From assembly GCA_023391075.1 (NCBI GenBank), contig JAEWBQ010000007.1, forward strand, positions 1 through 14,014: a DNA stretch of 14,014 nt, read 5' to 3'. This document shows, piece by piece, positions 1-9,019 of this stretch. This stretch comes from Candidatus Parcubacteria bacterium (GTDB lineage: Bacteria > Patescibacteriota > Saccharimonadia > Saccharimonadales > Saccharimonadaceae). Position 1 is the first letter of the stretch. Every line of letters begins with the position of its first letter. A program made the position numbers and the translations under genes. The notes beneath the pieces were generated by a model that searched no databases, was not told where the DNA came from, and saw only the letters and a program-made list of their open reading frames with translations.

Positions 1-1324
1 GGATGGCGCCAGCCTGAATCTCACTCAGTGAAAAGGCTTCGATCAGGTTTTTCGAGGCTTCTTCCTGGGTGCGGCTGGCGCGGATGATGCGGATCACTTC
101 ATCGATATGATCGAGGGCGATCTTGTAGCCTTCGAGAATATGCGCACGTTCTTTGGCCTTACGCAGCTCGTACTCGGTACGGCGGCGGACCACCTTTTGA
201 CGGTGATGGACGAATTCCTGCAGCATTTCGCGCAGGCCGAGGATCCGGGGTTGGATACCATCGATCAAGGCCAGCATATTGTAGTTGAAACTGGTCTGCA
301 GCGCAGTTAGCTTATAAAGCTGGTTCAGGACCTTCTTTGGGTAGCCGTCTTTCTTGACTTCGATGACGATGCGCACCTTGCCGCGTGAACTTTCATCGCG
401 CAGGTCGCTGATACTGATTTTCTTTTCTTTGTAGAGTTCGGCGATCTTCTCGACCAGTGAGGCCTTGTTCACGCCATACGGGATCTCGGTGACGATAATC
501 TGGTGACGACCTTTTTTGGTCTCTTCGATCGTCGCGACTGCACGCATCGTCACGCTGCCGCGACCGGTCATGTAGGCCTGCTTCATCGGTGCACCACCGT
601 AAACGACGGCGCCCGTTGGGAAGTCTGGGCCCTTGACGTGCTTCAAAAGGTCATCGATGGTTGCCTCTTTGTTGTCGATCAGTTCGATCGACGCGTCTAC
701 CAACTCACCGAGGTTGTGTGGCGGGATGTTGGTTGCCATACCGACGGCGATACCGATCTGGCCGTTAAGCAGCAGGTTTGGCACCTTGGCTGGCAGTACG
801 ACAGGCTCTTGCTCGGAACCATCGTAGTTATCACGGAAGTCGACGGTCTCTTTGTCGATATCCGCCAGCAGCTCATCGGCGAAGCGCTGCAAACGCGCTT
901 CGGTATACCGGCTAGCAGCCGCCGGGTCGCCGTCCATCGAGCCAAAGTTACCCTGGCCCTGGACCAGTGGGTAGCGGAGCGACCATGGTTGCGCCAGACG
1001 CACCATCGCGTCGTAAATCGCCGAGTCGCCGTGCGGGTGGAATTTACCCATCACGTCACCGACGATACGGGCGCTTTTGACGAATTTAGCATTGCTGCGG
1101 TTACCATTGGTGTTCATCGAATGCAGAATGCGGCGATGGACCGGCTTGAGACCGTCGCGGACGTCCGGCAGCGCACGGTCGATAATGACGCTCATCGAGT
1201 AGCGGAAGAAGCTGTCTTCCATCACGTTTTCAAGCGTGCGGCGCTCGATACCCGATACTTCAGGCTGCAGAATGTCGCCTTCTACCGGCAGATTCTCGTC
1301 GATTGGTGTTGTGTCTTCGTTCAT
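1..1324 (-). CDS. gyrA: DNA gyrase subunit A, N-terminal 441 residues (gene runs off the window)
   Basis: This is the breakage-reunion subunit of DNA gyrase, which with GyrB introduces negative supercoils. The window holds the first 441 codons, about half of a normal GyrA; the 3' part lies beyond position 1. The winged-helix region is plain: the quinolone-determining segment reads HPHGDSAIYDAMVRLAQ (Ser about 101 and Asp about 105, the unmutated residues), followed by QGNFGSMDGDPAAASRYTEARL with the DNA-linking tyrosine at about residue 140. The ATG at 1324-1322 is preceded by AAGGAA at 1335-1330, a good ribosome site, and lies 12 nt after the gyrB stop, so the two genes are surely co-transcribed. 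About 30 residues precede the conserved RRTLENVMEDSFFRYSMSVI start of the domain. ParC is the alternative, but pairing with GyrB and the QRDR wording favour GyrA. Confidence 0.96.
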   Translation of the reverse strand, partial: MNEDTTPIDENLPVEGDILQPEVSGIERRTLENVMEDSFFRYSMSVIIDRALPDVRDGLKPVHRRILHSMNTNGNRSNAKFVKSARIVGDVMGKFHPHGDSAIYDAMVRLAQPWSLRYPLVQGQGNFGSMDGDPAAASRYTEARLQRFADELLADIDKETVDFRDNYDGSEQEPVVLPAKVPNLLLNGQIGIAVGMATNIPPHNLGELVDASIELIDNKEATIDDLLKHVKGPDFPTGAVVYGGAPMKQAYMTGRGSVTMRAVATIEETKKGRHQIIVTEIPYGVNKASLVEKIAELYKEKKISISDLRDESSRGKVRIVIEVKKDGYPKKVLNQLYKLTALQTSFNYNMLALIDGIQPRILGLREMLQEFVHHRQKVVRRRTEYELRKAKERAHILEGYKIALDHIDEVIRIIRASRTQEEASKNLIEAFSLSEIQAGAI

Positions 1325-1336
1325 AACAGTTCCTTA

Positions 1337-3316
1337 CTAAATATCCAGGTCATCAAGGTTAGCATCTTTGGCGCGGGTTTGAATAAACGTTTTGCGCAGT
1401 GAAACTTCGTCGCCCATCAGCTTGGTGAAAATCGCATCCGCGCGTTCAGCGTCATCGATGCGTACCTGACTGAGCACACGATTTTCCGGGTTCATCGTCG
1501 TCTCCCACAGTTGGTCAGCGTCCATTTCACCCAGACCCTTGAAGCGTGAGATCGTCACACCGGCTTGCTTGGTGAGATCGGCGTCTTCGTTGACCGCTGC
1601 GCCACGTTCTTGCTTCTGCGACACAATACTCTGCAGTGCTGCTTCAAGCGCTGCTTCGTCGTAGACGTACTGCTTCTTTTGGCCGCGGTTAATACTGTAG
1701 AGTGGCGGTTTCGCCAGGTAGACATAGCCGCCTTCGATAACTTCCTTCATATAGCGGAATAAGAAGGTCAGCAGCAGCGTCGCGATGTGGCTGCCGTCAA
1801 CATCAGCATCGGTCATGATGACGATCTTGTGGTAACGCAGGCCGTTGATATCGAACGCATCACCGATCCCGACGCCAAAGGCTTGGATCATGGCCACGAT
1901 TTCTTTGTTGGCAAACATCTTGTCCAGACGAGCACGTTCAGTGTTGAGAACTTTACCACGCAGTGGCAAAATGGCCTGAGTTTTACTGTCGCGCCCCTCT
2001 TTGGCAGAGCCGGCAGCCGAGTCACCCTCTACGATGTAAATTTCACTCTCGCTCGGATTCTTGCTCGAGCAATCATACAGCTTACCTGGCAGCCCCATGC
2101 CGTCAAGCGCGCCTTTGCGCAGCACGTTATCGCGGGCAGCGCGGGCCGCCTTGCGCGCACGAGCAGCCAACAGCGCCTTACCGACGATCTTCTTGGCGAC
2201 TTCCGGGTTTTCTTCGAGGTAATAGGCAAAGTACTCGTTCATCACCTGCTCTACATAACGGCGAACTTCTGGGTTACCAAGCTTGTTCTTGGTCTGGCCT
2301 TCGAACTGCGGATCCGGCAGTTTGACGAGAATAATCGCTGTCAGACCTTCGCGGATGTCATCACCGCTCAGGTTATCTTCTTTTTCCTTAAGCAGGCTAT
2401 TTTTGCGGGCGTAGTCATTAATGACACGGGTCAGCGCCGAGCGGAACCCAACCAGATGAGTACCACCGTCTGGTGTCAGGACGTTGTTAGCAAATGGTTT
2501 GACGGTTTCAACGAACGTATCGTTATACTGCACCGCCACTTCGACCATTGAGTCTTCTACTTGCTTCTCAACGTAAAAGACCGTGTCGCTGACGACTTCC
2601 TTACCAATATTGAGGTGTTTGACATAGCTCTGGATACCACCTTCAAAGTAAAAGGCTGCACGTTCGTGCGTTCGTTCATCGTAGACCGCGACGTGAATAC
2701 CCTTGGTCAGGTAGGCCTGGTGACGGAGATAGTTGACGACCCACTTATAGTCGAACTCGACGGTTTCCTTGAAAATCGTTGGGTCCGGGTAGAAGGTAAT
2801 CGTGGTTCCCTGCGGGCGATCAGTCTTGCCGACCTTTTTCAGTTCGCCCTGGGTAACACCACGTTCGAACTCGATGCGGTACAACTGACCAGCCTTGACG
2901 ACTTCGGCGATCAGGCGAGTCGACAGCGCGTTGACCACACTCGAACCCACACCGTGCAGACCTGAGGACACTTTGTAACCGCCGCCGCCGAACTTACCGC
3001 CGGCGTGCAAAACGGTCAGCACCGTTTCGAGCGTGCTTTTGCCTGTCTTGGCATGCTTATCAATTGGAATACCACGACCGTTATCTTCAACCGAGAGGCC
3101 ACCATCGGCCAGGATCCGAACGTTCACCCGGCTTGCGTAGCCAGCGATCGCTTCGTCGATCGAGTTATCGGCGATTTCTTTGATTAAGTGGTGTACGCCA
3201 TCGTAGCCGGTACTACCGATGTACATTCCCGGGCGCTTACGAACTGGTTCCAGACCCTCAAGGACCTGGATTTGCGACCCGTCGTACGAGCCGTCATCGT
3301 GTTTTTGTTGAGCCAT
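1337..3316 (-). CDS. gyrB: DNA gyrase subunit B
   Basis: ATPase subunit of DNA gyrase, 659 residues, close to the usual 630-650 length of the short (non-proteobacterial) GyrB form. The GHKL ATPase domain shows EIADNSIDEA (catalytic-metal Asn at about 51), DNGRGIP (78-84) and the lid glycines SGLHGVG (118-124). The TOPRIM domain shows EGDSAAG (430-436), PLRGKVLNTE (451-460) and the metal-binding DADVDGSHI (503-511). The C-terminus carries the expected RFKGLGEM...LWETTMNPENR block that contacts GyrA. The ATG at 3316 has GAGGG just upstream. It is the first gene of a gyrB-gyrA operon read leftward and is divergent from the surface-protein gene at 3464. ParE is a near relative; linkage to gyrA and the sequence wording support GyrB. 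It ends in TAG. Confidence 0.97.
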   Translation of the reverse strand: MAQQKHDDGSYDGSQIQVLEGLEPVRKRPGMYIGSTGYDGVHHLIKEIADNSIDEAIAGYASRVNVRILADGGLSVEDNGRGIPIDKHAKTGKSTLETVLTVLHAGGKFGGGGYKVSSGLHGVGSSVVNALSTRLIAEVVKAGQLYRIEFERGVTQGELKKVGKTDRPQGTTITFYPDPTIFKETVEFDYKWVVNYLRHQAYLTKGIHVAVYDERTHERAAFYFEGGIQSYVKHLNIGKEVVSDTVFYVEKQVEDSMVEVAVQYNDTFVETVKPFANNVLTPDGGTHLVGFRSALTRVINDYARKNSLLKEKEDNLSGDDIREGLTAIILVKLPDPQFEGQTKNKLGNPEVRRYVEQVMNEYFAYYLEENPEVAKKIVGKALLAARARKAARAARDNVLRKGALDGMGLPGKLYDCSSKNPSESEIYIVEGDSAAGSAKEGRDSKTQAILPLRGKVLNTERARLDKMFANKEIVAMIQAFGVGIGDAFDINGLRYHKIVIMTDADVDGSHIATLLLTFLFRYMKEVIEGGYVYLAKPPLYSINRGQKKQYVYDEAALEAALQSIVSQKQERGAAVNEDADLTKQAGVTISRFKGLGEMDADQLWETTMNPENRVLSQVRIDDAERADAIFTKLMGDEVSLRKTFIQTRAKDANLDDLDI

Positions 3317-3351
3317 ATTCCCTCACTCTTCAGACGTTCTGCTATTGACAA

Positions 3352-3367
3352 TGCCTCTATTATACCA
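3352..3367 (-). promoter_or_regulatory. Extended -10 promoter for gyrBA
   Basis: On the minus strand TATAAT (3364-3359) is preceded directly by TGG (3367-3365), giving the extended -10 form TGNTATAAT. The -35 is poor (TTGAGT about 19 nt upstream), as is common with extended -10 promoters. The predicted start near 3352 gives a leader of about 35 nt that includes the GAGGG ribosome site. Seen in sequence; activity is inferred. Confidence 0.65.
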
Positions 3368-3392
3368 GAAAAGCAATTGTTCACTCAAGCTA

Positions 3393-3422
3393 TTGTACTG
3401 AACATATTTCTTATGCTAATCT
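3393..3422 (+). promoter_or_regulatory. Possible promoter for the surface-protein gene
   Basis: TTGTAC (3393-3398) and TAATCT (3417-3422) are spaced by 18 nt, with TG just before the -10 hexamer. This would start a transcript about 35 nt ahead of the ATG at 3464. The match is moderate. It sits back-to-back with the gyrBA promoter, so the two could influence each other through local supercoiling. Confidence 0.4.
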
Positions 3423-3463
3423 GGTGATTAATAGTAGTAAACACAAACAATATTGGGTAAAAA

Positions 3464-5065
3464 ATGTTTCGCAAACTCGTTTCGAATCTCGCATTCAGTC
3501 CAGCGCTCGTCGGCCAGCTCGGTTTTTATGCCAAGCGGCTTAGAAAAGAAGAGGCCACGCGCCGCATCGGTTTGATCTTTACGGTCCTCGCCCTTGTCGT
3601 GCAGTCATTTGCTGTCTTCTCGCCGCCAGAATCAGCCAACGCCGCTAACGGCGACAACGTCATTTATAGCGGTGTGGCCGACAAAAGCGCCCTCCTTTCG
3701 GTCTACGACCGTGGCGTCGATAGCGCTGGCCGCAGTGACATCCAACAAATCTATACGCATTTCGGCATTAGCCGCCAAGACATCGTCAACAGTCAGCTCG
3801 GCACCTTTTACACTGATGATTTCGGTGGCACGATTAAAACCGTTGGTCGCTCAGATTGGGGTGTCAGTGACCGCTACCCGGTTCACGTTACCGATAGCAA
3901 CACGACCGTCTACAGCGGTAACTACCTTGATGGCTACAACCACAAGCACTGGCCGATGAAAGCTTTTATTGGCAAGCGCTCCGTCGATGGCCAATGGTTC
4001 GCAATCCCGCTCGACTGTGGCAACGTCGTCTACACCGTCGCACCGCCACCAGTGAAGCACCCGGCCGCTGTTTGTAACGCACTCACGGTCACCCCGCTGA
4101 GCCGCACGGAGGTCCGTCTGAAAGCAGCTGCCAGCGCCAGTGACGGCGCCACTATCAACGGCTACACCTACACCATTAAGAATGCGAGCGGTGCTACAGT
4201 GACGAATCAGCACACGACAGCCAACCAGCTTACCGTTACCCTGCCAAAAGACGGCAACTACACCGCCGCGGTTACGGCGACCACTAGCGTCGGCGACAAA
4301 ACCAGCAACGGCTGTACGTCTTCCCTATCGATCTCACCTGAGCCACGCTGCGCCCTCAACCCTGCCCTCGTTCAGAGTAGCCCTGACTGCAAGGCCTGCG
4401 AAAACGACACGACCTTGTGGTATCACGACACGAAATGCGCCTCTGCCTTCGCGCTCACCAAGAGTGTCAGCAACATCACTCAGAACATCACGAACGCCAA
4501 CAACCACACTGCCCAACCTGGTGATCAGCTACAGTACACGCTGGCCGTCAAGAACACCGGTAACACCACCGGCACGTACACCTTGGCCGACAGCCTCTCT
4601 GACGTCAGCGAATATGCCGACATCGTCGATCTCGGTGGCGGCGTCCTGCAGCAAACCGGCTCACTTGATATCACACCAAGCAGCCTCAGTAACCCACAGT
4701 CACTGGTAAGTCCGGCGGTCTCATGGGCCACTATGACCATCAAGCCTGGCGAAACCGTTAACCGGGTCGTCCAGGTCCGGGTGAAGTCGGTCATTCCGGC
4801 TACCGCCATGAACACTGCCAACCTTAAGTCATACGACTGCCAGATGAGCAACACGTTCGGCAACACGATCACCGTACCTGTCGCCTGCCCGGCGCCAAAG
4901 GTTGCCGAGACTGTCACGACACAGCTGCCACACACCGGCCCGAGCGAAAACATGATGTTTGCCGCCGTCGTCCTGGCTGTTGTCGCCTACTTCTACGCAC
5001 GCGCACGTCAAACCAAACAAGAAATTCGCCTGATCCGTCGCGATCTGCACGCAGGCACGATCTAA
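3464..5065 (+). CDS. Secreted surface protein with DUF11-like domain and LPXTG-type C-terminal anchor
   Basis: A 533-residue cell-surface protein of unknown function. Residues 1-35 form a basic, conserved-looking block (SNLAFSPALVGQLGFYAKRL), followed by a hydrophobic helix (about 36-55) and an ANA-A site near residue 60 that looks like a signal-peptidase cut. Residues 62-190 are a novel exported region. Residues about 204-290 look like a PKD/fibronectin-type beta sandwich. A Cys-rich linker (PDCKACENDTTLWYHDTKC) leads into a DUF11/SpaA-like domain (about 328-455, AQPGDQLQYTLAVKNTGNT). The tail has LPHTG (488-492), a hydrophobic helix and an RARQ...RLIRRD basic end, the layout of a sortase signal, though the cytoplasmic tail is longer than usual. 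From memory, this N-terminal block and Cys-rich linker recur in Saccharibacteria surface proteins. The ribosome site (GGG near 3455) is weak. It is probably in one operon with the next gene, 16 nt away. Confidence 0.85.
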   Translation: MFRKLVSNLAFSPALVGQLGFYAKRLRKEEATRRIGLIFTVLALVVQSFAVFSPPESANAANGDNVIYSGVADKSALLSVYDRGVDSAGRSDIQQIYTHFGISRQDIVNSQLGTFYTDDFGGTIKTVGRSDWGVSDRYPVHVTDSNTTVYSGNYLDGYNHKHWPMKAFIGKRSVDGQWFAIPLDCGNVVYTVAPPPVKHPAAVCNALTVTPLSRTEVRLKAAASASDGATINGYTYTIKNASGATVTNQHTTANQLTVTLPKDGNYTAAVTATTSVGDKTSNGCTSSLSISPEPRCALNPALVQSSPDCKACENDTTLWYHDTKCASAFALTKSVSNITQNITNANNHTAQPGDQLQYTLAVKNTGNTTGTYTLADSLSDVSEYADIVDLGGGVLQQTGSLDITPSSLSNPQSLVSPAVSWATMTIKPGETVNRVVQVRVKSVIPATAMNTANLKSYDCQMSNTFGNTITVPVACPAPKVAETVTTQLPHTGPSENMMFAAVVLAVVAYFYARARQTKQEIRLIRRDLHAGTI

Positions 5066-5081
5066 TAGCATAAGGGGTGGT

Positions 5082-5651
5082 ATGAAAAGCAACGAACAAC
5101 TACAGGCAACCGGTGAACATCAGCTCGATCCACACGAGTTAGCCGACCTCGGGCAGGAGCGTCGCGAACAGCTGCGCGAAGCCCACGAAAAAGGTGTTGA
5201 GGAATTTAAGGAAAACAAAATCGAGACTGCTCGGGCTGAGGCGCTTGAAAAGGCTGCAGCAACTGAGCGTGCACCGGAAAAAGCCGCCGAGCGCTCACCT
5301 GCCGAGCGCCGCCGCGGCCCAATCAGCCGCAAGGAACGCGACGCCAGCTACAAGGCGACGATGAAAGAGGTGCAGTCACACATGTCACCTACCAAGCGAG
5401 CCTTTAGTAAGTTCATCCACCACAAGGTGGTTGACCAGGTTAGTGACGCACTTGGTACCACCGTGGCCCGGCCGAACGCCATCCTCTCGGGTGCCGTTGC
5501 TGCCTTCCTCTTCAGCTTGCTGACGCTCCTGGTCGCCAAACACTACGGCTACCGCCTATCGGGCTTCGAAGCGATTGGCGCCTTCATCGCTGGTTGGCTC
5601 CTGGGTATCCTTTATGACTTCTTCAAAGTCATGATTACCGGCAAGAAATAG
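5082..5651 (+). CDS. Small membrane protein with charged N-terminal region and two C-terminal helices
   Basis: A 189-residue protein I cannot assign to a named family. Residues 1-110 are highly charged and rich in Glu, Arg and Ala (EERREQLREAHEKGVEEF-like heptads), probably a cytoplasmic coiled coil. Residues about 132-152 and 160-180 are hydrophobic and form a membrane hairpin, the second rich in Gly (GAFIAGWLLGILYDF); the C-terminus FKVMITGKK is basic and likely cytoplasmic. The ATG follows AAGGGGTGG, a strong ribosome site, 16 nt after the surface-protein stop, so co-expression with it is likely. The gene is followed by a strong terminator. A role in anchoring or organising envelope components is possible but is inference only. 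Confidence 0.85.
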   Translation: MKSNEQLQATGEHQLDPHELADLGQERREQLREAHEKGVEEFKENKIETARAEALEKAAATERAPEKAAERSPAERRRGPISRKERDASYKATMKEVQSHMSPTKRAFSKFIHHKVVDQVSDALGTTVARPNAILSGAVAAFLFSLLTLLVAKHYGYRLSGFEAIGAFIAGWLLGILYDFFKVMITGKK

Positions 5652-5665
5652 TCTCTGAGTACATA

Positions 5666-5696
5666 AGAATACCGCCTCCTAGAGAGGCGGTATTCT
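5666..5696. terminator. Bidirectional intrinsic terminator between convergent genes
   Basis: A perfect 13-bp stem, AGAATACCGCCTC (5666-5678) with GAGGCGGTATTCT (5684-5696), closes on a 5-nt loop. A/T-rich sequence flanks both sides, so it can end the plus-strand pair (stop at 5651) and the minus-strand cluster (stop at 5721). Its placement midway between two convergent stops is what a shared terminator would show. Confidence 0.9.
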
Positions 5697-5720
5697 ATTT
5701 AATGTAGCGAAACGAGTCCT

Positions 5721-8552
5721 TTAGCGGAACGTGACCTTCACCTCGTGATCACCCCCGCTGGCATCGTCCCCACGCAGCGTCAGACGGTCAGAGGCAGGCG
5801 CTGGCGGCACGATTGGTGCTGGAGTCGGTTCGGCGGTCGGAGAAGGCACTAGTGGGGTCTGAGGAGCTAATTCAATCGGTGCTGCCGGCGCAGATGGGAC
5901 TGATGGCGGCTGCGGTATAGCTGGACGCGCAGCAGGGGCTGACGCCATCGGTGTCGCACCAAGTTGTTGACGCTTCGCGAGCCAGTCATCCAAGAACGAC
6001 GAGCCCGACCCGCCAGCAGCTACCGGAGATGATGGCGCCATAGGACGCGCCGCTTGCATTCGCTGCTGCTGCGCCTTCTTCATGGCCTCAAGCTTAGCCT
6101 TCTTCTCGGCATCAGCTGCCCCGAGCCGCTCAAAGATTTCCTTTTCGACGACACTCCGCGGCTTGCCGTACTTGGCCGCCGACAGACGCTTCAGGGCGCT
6201 GTTGAGCTCAGGATTTGCCTGCCCCATCGGTGGTACGAATGACATACTAAACGGCGCCGACGGCACGTTATTGATCATGACGCTAGTGACCGACTGGTAG
6301 TTCGGCATCTTAGTAAGATCTTCGGCGTCAAAGGTCGGTGCGAATTTCTTCACCAGGATCTCGGCATCGGTAATACCGATACGCCCGCTGACCACCGTTC
6401 CAACGTTACCGATGATTGCCTCGCGAATCTTATCGGTCAGCTGTGTCATGAACTGGTTACCGAGAATCAGGTTCAAGCGGTACTTTCGCGCCTCCGACAG
6501 AATCGACTCGAAACTTTCGGTGGCGAAGTTCTGGAACTCGTCAACATACAGTGAGAAGTCCTGGCGCTCATGCTCTGGCATATCGGCGCGACTCATGGCG
6601 GCCGCCTGGAACTTCATGACAAAGATAATACCGAGCAGTTTCGAGTTCAGCTCACCCATCTTGCCCTTACTCAGGTTCACGAGCAAAATCTTCTTGTTGT
6701 CCATAATATCGCGCAGATTGAAGCCGCTCTTTGTCTGACCAATGACGTTACGCATAGCATCATTGCTGATGAACGGCCCGAACTTGCTGACCACCCAGCT
6801 AATCACCTCACCTGCCTCGTTTGAGCGCTGTGAATTCGGGAATTCTTTCGTCCAGAAATCAAGCACCGTCTGATCGGTAACATACTTAAGCTTGCTCTTC
6901 ATAAAGTCTTCGTCAATCAGCAGCTTCGGAATATCGATGAACGTCCCGCCGTTTGGATCCGACATAAGCAGCAAGGCACAGTTACGGAAGATGTGTTCCA
7001 GACGCGGCCCCACGATACCGGTGTGTCCCGGGTCATACAGGCCGTAGAGCATATTAATCGCCTCCTGCACCAAGAAGTCCTTCTGATCCGGGCTATCAAA
7101 CTCAAACATATTGAGGCCGATCGGGTTGGTCATATCACCCGGATTAAAGTAGATGACGTCTTCGACGCGCTCTTTTGGCACCTTGCCAAGCAACGCCTCG
7201 ACCGAGTCACCGTGCGGATCGACAAAGGCGAAGCCGCGGCCGTCCATCATATCCTGGAATGCCAGATTCTCGAGCAAGACCGACTTACCAGTACCGGTCT
7301 GTCCAATGATGTAGGTATGGCGACGGCGGTCATTAGTACTGAGACGAATCGGCTTCTTTACGCCGCGGAACTCGTTATAGCCCAGGAGGAAGCCGTCATC
7401 CATGACTTCAGTCGGCCCGTCTACCTGCTTTGATAGCTGACGCTGCACCTGCGACGTGGGAATACTCTTTTGGTCCGGCAGATGGAAAATCGTCGCCAGC
7501 TCCATACTATTAAGTACGCTCTGCGTGACCGATTGCGGGAAGAAGCGGAAGATATATGCCGTCACCAATTCTTCGATATTTTTTGTCAGCGCAAATTTAA
7601 AGCCATTAAAGCTCGGCGAATCAAACAGCGCGAAGGCCGCGACGATATTCTTCAGCAGCACCTGCGAGTGGGCAGCGGTGTTCGACGATACGACAACGCG
7701 TATCAACACCTCGTATCCTGGGTGGCGCGTCTTCGCTTCGATCGCCTCGATAGTCGCCTGCTCGAGCGACGTCAGCTGCTTGTCTTCTGGCTTTGTCTCA
7801 TCAGTCTTCGGTGGCTGCCACAAGGCTTCGAGGAGCTCTTTCGGTGCAACACCGCCGAAACCGCCTTTTTTCTTGCCCTTGTCCTTAGTAATCTTCTCGG
7901 CCTCGGCAATCGACGCCTTTGCCCAGCCTTCGCGTGCTGGCCGAAGCAGAATCTGCACGGCGACACCATCCTCGCGTGAAGCCGCCGACAGGGCGTTAAG
8001 CAGCGCACGGGACGCATCCCGTTTCGATTCCTGGTAGGTCGCAATCGGATAGACAAATGATTTTTTCAGCGTAAACTCGCCACCGATCGTGCCGCTCATC
8101 TTGCCGATCTGGCTAAAGACATTATGTTCCGCGACTTCTTCGAGTCGGGCTGATGGATACGCCGCCGCCACCGCCTGGCGCACGACGTCTTCCAGGACCG
8201 TTGGCACGACGACATAATAATAGACCAAGCCGCCGCGCGTGACGATCTCAAACGAAATATGCCGCTGACCGTACACCTTGCTCTTGAAGCCGCGGGTCGC
8301 CGTACTGGCAATGATGTTATACATGACCTGTGCCTGAGAAAGCACCTCTTCGGTCACATCACGCTGGTCGCGGCCGCCCGACTCCAAATCATCGCTCGAC
8401 GGCGGCAAGTGAATCAGTAGCGGCACCATCTTGAGGCCGCGTTCATAGTTCTTTGCTTCACGAAGCGTTCGGCGATACTGGGAGAATACAAAAAAGCCCA
8501 CCCCGATACCGATGAAGGCAAAGACAAACACGCTGATAAACACGCCAAACAT
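5721..8552 (-). CDS. Membrane-anchored VirD4/TraG/HerA-like ATPase (type IV secretion or DNA transfer)
   Basis: A 943-residue ATPase of the conjugative coupling/HerA-FtsK class, which moves DNA or protein through the envelope. Residues 1-25 form one N-terminal membrane helix. Residues 40-375 are a mixed alpha/beta region of the kind found ahead of the motor domain. The motor shows Walker A GQTGTGKS (417-424), GFAFVDPHGD (440-449), a Walker-B-like SLYVDEFQNFATE (667-679) and the sensor-like LILGNQFMTQL (695-705), wording typical of the TraG-D/TraM-recognition family. Residues about 800-835 are a charged helix and 836-930 a Pro/Ala-rich linker, ending in a short LTLRGDD...EVKVTFR piece. The ATG at 8552 lies 15 nt after the preceding small gene. 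No relaxase or pilin gene is visible, so a chromosomal envelope or uptake role is as likely as conjugation. Confidence 0.9.
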   Translation of the reverse strand: MFGVFISVFVFAFIGIGVGFFVFSQYRRTLREAKNYERGLKMVPLLIHLPPSSDDLESGGRDQRDVTEEVLSQAQVMYNIIASTATRGFKSKVYGQRHISFEIVTRGGLVYYYVVVPTVLEDVVRQAVAAAYPSARLEEVAEHNVFSQIGKMSGTIGGEFTLKKSFVYPIATYQESKRDASRALLNALSAASREDGVAVQILLRPAREGWAKASIAEAEKITKDKGKKKGGFGGVAPKELLEALWQPPKTDETKPEDKQLTSLEQATIEAIEAKTRHPGYEVLIRVVVSSNTAAHSQVLLKNIVAAFALFDSPSFNGFKFALTKNIEELVTAYIFRFFPQSVTQSVLNSMELATIFHLPDQKSIPTSQVQRQLSKQVDGPTEVMDDGFLLGYNEFRGVKKPIRLSTNDRRRHTYIIGQTGTGKSVLLENLAFQDMMDGRGFAFVDPHGDSVEALLGKVPKERVEDVIYFNPGDMTNPIGLNMFEFDSPDQKDFLVQEAINMLYGLYDPGHTGIVGPRLEHIFRNCALLLMSDPNGGTFIDIPKLLIDEDFMKSKLKYVTDQTVLDFWTKEFPNSQRSNEAGEVISWVVSKFGPFISNDAMRNVIGQTKSGFNLRDIMDNKKILLVNLSKGKMGELNSKLLGIIFVMKFQAAAMSRADMPEHERQDFSLYVDEFQNFATESFESILSEARKYRLNLILGNQFMTQLTDKIREAIIGNVGTVVSGRIGITDAEILVKKFAPTFDAEDLTKMPNYQSVTSVMINNVPSAPFSMSFVPPMGQANPELNSALKRLSAAKYGKPRSVVEKEIFERLGAADAEKKAKLEAMKKAQQQRMQAARPMAPSSPVAAGGSGSSFLDDWLAKRQQLGATPMASAPAARPAIPQPPSVPSAPAAPIELAPQTPLVPSPTAEPTPAPIVPPAPASDRLTLRGDDASGGDHEVKVTFR

Positions 8553-8567
8553 ATACGTCAGGTCCCG

Positions 8568-8978
8568 CTACTGCGAGACGCCCAATTCCCGGCCGTACCG
8601 TTTACGCAGATATTCCGCCTGCAGTTTACTGACCTCTTGCTCACGCCGAAATGGATCGTCGCGGGTCTGCTCGATGATTTGTTTTGCCTTATCGACCCAC
8701 TCTTTTTCAATCAGATCGTCGTCAGCCGCAGCTGCCGGAAAAGCTGGCGCAGCTGCTACCGGCTCGTCCTGAACCGCCGCAGGGACAGGCACAGGCAACA
8801 CCGCGGAGTGGGCGCTAGCAGCAGCCATTGCCGCATCGGCACGCTGCTCTACCCGCTCGCCGCCACGCTCAACCTGCTGGGCGAACTCCGGCGTAGCGGA
8901 TGGCACCTCTGGAGAAGCTCGTTCAGGAGCTGCAGGTGGTTGTTGTTCAAAACGAGGCAGCGGAGACTTTGGTTCCAT
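8568..8978 (-). CDS. Small Pro/Ala-rich protein with a conserved C-terminal helix, partner of the ATPase
   Basis: 136 residues from the ATG at 8978 (a GTG at 9011 would add 11 residues but overlaps the likely promoter, so I prefer the ATG). Residues 1-85 are low-complexity Pro/Ala/Glu. Residues about 88-136 form a charged helical block, EKEWVDKAKQ...DPFRREQEVSKLQAEYLRKRYG, that looks constrained and resembles, from memory, a C-terminal domain found next to type IV secretion genes in Saccharibacteria. There is no signal peptide or membrane helix. It is 15 nt upstream of the ATPase gene, so it probably works with it, perhaps as an adaptor. No biochemical function can be stated. Confidence 0.85.
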   Translation of the reverse strand: MEPKSPLPRFEQQPPAAPERASPEVPSATPEFAQQVERGGERVEQRADAAMAAASAHSAVLPVPVPAAVQDEPVAAAPAFPAAAADDDLIEKEWVDKAKQIIEQTRDDPFRREQEVSKLQAEYLRKRYGRELGVSQ

Positions 8979-8985
8979 ATCCGTT

Positions 8986-8994
8986 AGTATAGCA
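8986..8994 (-). promoter_or_regulatory. Extended -10 box giving a near-leaderless transcript
   Basis: Minus strand TGCTATACT (8994-8986) is an extended -10 motif. The predicted start, 6-7 nt downstream, falls at 8980-8979, next to the ATG at 8978, and no Shine-Dalgarno sequence precedes that ATG. The -35 is weak (TAGGTG at 17 nt). Confidence 0.5.
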
Positions 8995-9019
8995 TAATCA
9001 CTACGCGTCACCTATCAAT

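Noticed and set aside
503..1402. 299-codon plus-strand open frame opposite gyrA/gyrB
   Set aside because: It lies antisense to unmistakable gyrase sequence and spans the gene junction; its composition is what an antisense frame of GC-rich coding DNA gives.
1787..2551. 254-codon plus-strand open frame opposite gyrB
   Set aside because: Antisense shadow of the GyrB TOPRIM and ATPase regions; no ribosome site or motif.
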